DNA from: Senegalimassilia sp003474385
GTDB taxonomy: Bacteria; Actinomycetota; Coriobacteriia; Coriobacteriales; Eggerthellaceae
NCBI RefSeq assembly: GCF_003474385.1
Contig: NZ_QUCY01000013.1
Location: 1 to 64,000 of the forward strand
DNA: 64,000 nucleotides
Direction of reading: 5' to 3'
The notes under the pieces are model-generated. The model saw only the letters and a list, made by a program, of their open reading frames with translations. It did not search any database and was not told where the DNA came from. The translations under genes and the position numbers were made by a program. Below are positions 61,612 through 64,000 of the stretch, piece by piece (within the stretch, counting starts at the first letter, position 1; each line of letters opens with the position of its first letter).

Positions 61612-62016
61612 TCAGCGCATGAACAGGGCGAAGTAGACGATCGCCGCGATGATGACGATCCCGACGCCGACGAGCACCGCCTTCTGCATGCCCGACATGG
61701 GGCCGGCGTCCAGATCCTCGAGCGTCTGCTCGGCGCGATGGGCAGGCTGCGGACGGCTATCGGACGCAAAGGTTTCCGGCTTGCGGGCGTGAGCGGCGTG
61801 CGACTTGGCGGCATGGTTCCCGGCAGGCGCCTGCTGCGCGGCACGCTTCGGCTCGGGCACCGCCACGGGCGCAACCTGAGGCTCGGGCTCTGCGTAAACA
61901 GCCTCTTCAAGAAAAGCTTCGCCCTGATGGCGGCCGTAAGCTCCTGCTTGGATGACCACATCGTCGTCATCGGCGGCATTGACCGTGATATGGGAGAAGC
62001 GCCGATCTTGCGCCAT
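61612..62016 (-). CDS. small single-span membrane protein
   Basis: A 134-residue protein with a long cytosolic segment of charged, alanine- and proline-rich sequence (EPEPQVAPVAVPEPKRAAQQAP) and one membrane span close to the C-terminus (KAVLVGVGIVIIAAIVYFALFM). The start ATG at 62016 has AAGGAGG seven bases upstream. It precedes the PASTA-like gene by 29 bases on the same strand, so they probably work together. I do not recognise it. Confidence 0.65.
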   Translation of the reverse strand: MAQDRRFSHITVNAADDDDVVIQAGAYGRHQGEAFLEEAVYAEPEPQVAPVAVPEPKRAAQQAPAGNHAAKSHAAHARKPETFASDSRPQPAHRAEQTLEDLDAGPMSGMQKAVLVGVGIVIIAAIVYFALFMR

Positions 62017-62191
62017 GCCGTACCTCCTTGTGCGTTTCCATGCTGTGTATGCCACCGATTATAAAGGATTGGCCGGCAGGCCCCGGCACCTAGGTAGAAA
62101 AACCACGGAGCAGTCCCGGCACCTTGCCCGGCCCCGCTGCCGTTGTGCGACAATAGCGGGCGAAACCAGTATAAAGAGAAAGGCGGCTTGC

Positions 62192-64000
62192 ATGAACCTT
62201 GAACAAGGCCAGGAACTGCACGGGTTCACCGTGCTCACGGCCGAGCCCTTGCCCGAGATCGACGGCGATGCCTACACGCTCTCCCATCCGGTAAGCGGCG
62301 CGAAACTTCTATACCTGCGCAACGACGACCGCAACAAGGCGTTCTCCATCGCCTTCCGCACCCCTCCGGCCGACGACACCGGCGTGTTCCACATCCTGGA
62401 GCACTCGGTTTTGTGCGGTTCGGAGAAGTTCCCCGTCAAGGAGCCCTTCGTCAACCTGTTGAAAACCAGCATGCAGACATTTTTGAACGCCATGACCTTC
62501 GGCGATAAGACGCTCTATCCCGTGGCCTCCACCAACGACCAGGACCTCATGAACCTGGCCGACGTCTACATGGACGCGGTGCTGCACCCCGACATCTACC
62601 GCAAGCGCCAGGTGTTCGAGCAGGAAGGCTGGCACCTTGAGGTGGCCGACGCCGATGAGGCCCAGGCCGAAACCGGCCGCCAGCTTACCTATAACGGCGT
62701 GGTGTACAACGAGATGAAAGGCGCGCTGTCCGATTCCACCAGCGTGCTGTACGACCAGCTGCAGGCAAGCCTGTTCCCCGACACCCCCTACGCGTTCGAG
62801 TCCGGCGGCACCCCCGAGGCCATCCCCACGCTCACCTACGAGCACTACCTGGAGGAACACGAACGCCACTACCGCCTGGACAACAGCTACATCGTCTTGT
62901 ACGGCAACCTGGACCTTGACCGCATGCTGGCGTTCCTGGATGAGCGCTACCTGACGCCCGTGGCCGCCGAACAGGCGAAACGCCGCGAGCAGCGCGCAGC
63001 CGAGGGGCTTGCGGAGCTTGCACCGCGCACCTTGCCCGTGCAAGGGCCCGTGCGCGCCCTGGGCGTGCGCCGTGAGATGGCAACCGCGCCGGAGAACGCC
63101 TGCATGGGCCTGGGCTGGGTCATCGGGCACGTGCGCGAGCGCACGCGCATCGTGGCCGTCGATATCTTGCTCGACGCCATCGCCGGCAGCAACGAGGCAC
63201 CGCTCAAGCGCGCGCTTCTGGACTCCGGTATAGCCGGGGACGTGCAGTCCTACCTGGCAGATTCCGTGCAGCAGCCCTTCGCCGTGCTGCAGGTGCGCGA
63301 CTTGGGCGAAGACGCCGCGAAGCGTTTGCGCCCTGCCGTGGATGCCGAGCTTGAGCGCCTGGCCGCAGGCGGGCTTGACCACGCGCTCGTGGAGGCGTCC
63401 ATCTCCCGCGCCGAGTTCGTCATGCGCGAACGCGACTTCGGCATGGCCGACGGCGTGGCGCTTGCCATGACGTCGTTGTGCGGCTGGCTCTACGACGACG
63501 ATCTTGCCACAGCCTATCTGCGCTACGAGGACGACTTCGCCTACCTGCGCCGCGCGCTTGACGAGGGGTATTTCGAGGGCCTCATCCGCGAGGTGTTCCT
63601 GGACAGCGCCCATATGGCCGAGGTGGAGGTGGTCCCCGTCGAGCAGCAGGACGACCCCGGGCAGCGGCACCTGGCCGAACTGGCCGCCGGCTTCACCGAT
63701 GACGACTTCCAACACGTCGAGGATGAGGTCGCGCTGCTTCGCCGCATGCAGGAGACGCCGGATGCGCCCGAGGATGTGGCAAAGCTGCCGCAACTGACGG
63801 TCGCCGACATCGGGCCAGCACCCGTCGAGCCCGCATACGGCCTGGCCGAGGGCGCGCCCGTTCCCTGCATCCGTCATCACCTGCCGACGCGCGGCCTGGT
63901 CTTCGCCTACCGCTACTTTGATATGAGCTGCCTTGATTTCGAGGACCTGCCCTATGCGGCGGTGCTCGGCATCGTGCTGGGAAAGCTCGGCACCGATGCG
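62192..64000 (+). CDS. M16C metallopeptidase (presequence protease-like), cut by the window end
   Basis: The first 603 residues of a zinc peptidase in the insulinase family, M16C (PreP/Cym1) group. The inverted zinc motif HILEHSVLCGS (HxxEH, about residue 68) and the distal GVVYNEMKGALSDSTSVLYDQL near 170 with the third ligand are clear. The family is normally near 970 residues, so about a third lies beyond 64000. It breaks down small peptides, likely in the cytosol. The ATG at 62192 follows AAAGGCGG. No operon partner is visible in the window. Confidence 0.92.
   Translation, partial: MNLEQGQELHGFTVLTAEPLPEIDGDAYTLSHPVSGAKLLYLRNDDRNKAFSIAFRTPPADDTGVFHILEHSVLCGSEKFPVKEPFVNLLKTSMQTFLNAMTFGDKTLYPVASTNDQDLMNLADVYMDAVLHPDIYRKRQVFEQEGWHLEVADADEAQAETGRQLTYNGVVYNEMKGALSDSTSVLYDQLQASLFPDTPYAFESGGTPEAIPTLTYEHYLEEHERHYRLDNSYIVLYGNLDLDRMLAFLDERYLTPVAAEQAKRREQRAAEGLAELAPRTLPVQGPVRALGVRREMATAPENACMGLGWVIGHVRERTRIVAVDILLDAIAGSNEAPLKRALLDSGIAGDVQSYLADSVQQPFAVLQVRDLGEDAAKRLRPAVDAELERLAAGGLDHALVEASISRAEFVMRERDFGMADGVALAMTSLCGWLYDDDLATAYLRYEDDFAYLRRALDEGYFEGLIREVFLDSAHMAEVEVVPVEQQDDPGQRHLAELAAGFTDDDFQHVEDEVALLRRMQETPDAPEDVAKLPQLTVADIGPAPVEPAYGLAEGAPVPCIRHHLPTRGLVFAYRYFDMSCLDFEDLPYAAVLGIVLGKLGTDA

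Noticed and set aside
60275..61636. 453-codon plus frame opposite the PASTA-like gene
   Set aside because: Antisense shadow; the minus-strand gene has a ribosome site and a clear membrane span.

Overview
The window is a piece of a high-GC chromosome that most resembles the class Coriobacteriia (Eggerthellaceae-like: Eggerthella, Gordonibacter, Slackia, Adlercreutzia relatives). Reasons: high GC with G/C-ending codons and frequent GTG starts; the uptake [NiFe]-hydrogenase with a Tat-exported, membrane-anchored small subunit; TIGR03936/TIGR03960 radical SAM neighbours; a rod-shape (mre/mrd) operon; and housekeeping blocks in actinobacterial style. No 16S rRNA gene is present, so genus is not decided. 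No phage, plasmid, CRISPR array or insertion sequence was seen; this is mostly core chromosome with a few unusual genes.

Layout. 0.1-4.3 kb (minus): Asp23-family gene, DhaL/FakA-like kinase gene and recG, divergent from rpmB (plus). 4.8-9.6 kb (minus): zinc-ribbon protein, Nif3-like protein, PHP phosphatase, cysteine desulfurase, rpe. 9.6-12.3 kb (plus): an alkyltransferase-like protein whose catalytic Cys is Leu, then a very unusual VanZ-RDD-YjeF_N fusion. 12.4-15.9 kb: mfd (minus); 16.4-17.0 kb: nth (plus). 17.3-22.2 kb (minus): uptake hydrogenase hyaA-hyaB-hyaC, a small membrane protein and the maturation protease. 22.5 kb: pheA; 23.6 kb: mntP; a 31-bp perfect inverted repeat; 24.3-27.3 kb (minus): a pseudo-AAA protein, an Rrf2 regulator and a MutY-like glycosylase without iron-sulfur ligands. 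27.5 kb: HAD phosphatase. 28.3-33.0 kb (minus): marR and a heterodimeric ABC exporter. 33.35-33.74 kb: four tandem tRNA-Asp genes with a 103-bp period, three of them carrying defects. 34.1-37.9 kb (minus): a DUF697-like protein and two radical SAM-family proteins. 38.0-43.9 kb (minus): mreB, mreC, mreD, mrdA, rodA. 44.2-48.3 kb (minus): four-subunit cytosolic NAD(P)-type [NiFe]-hydrogenase. 48.5-52.8 kb (minus): ndk, TPR membrane protein, cyclophilin, RlmD/TrmA-type methyltransferase. 52.8-58.5 kb: tRNA-Arg, GtrA and GT2 (divergent), tRNA-Glu, diacylglycerol glucosyltransferase, DEAD-box helicase, NifX-like protein (plus). 58.9-60.2 kb (minus): infC-rpmI-rplT with a leader. 60.4-62.0 kb (minus): a PASTA-like membrane protein and a small membrane protein. 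62.2 kb to the end (plus): start of an M16C metallopeptidase.

How the parts work together. The two hydrogenases suggest an anaerobe that both oxidises H2 at the outer face of the membrane, passing electrons through cytochrome b to the quinone pool, and exchanges electrons between H2 and a soluble nicotinamide carrier in the cytosol. The uptake enzyme needs its C-terminal peptide removed and carries its protease gene next door; the soluble enzyme ends exactly at the mature histidine and seems not to need one. The cell-wall block (MreBCD, PBP2, RodA) specifies rod growth. I did not find a clear new defence or mobile system. The most unusual items are the VanZ-RDD-YjeF_N fusion, the degenerate tRNA-Asp array, the Cys-less alkyltransferase-like protein, the pseudo-AAA protein beside an Rrf2 regulator and a MutY-like enzyme, and the infC leader. 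All family assignments come from reading motifs; no database search was run.
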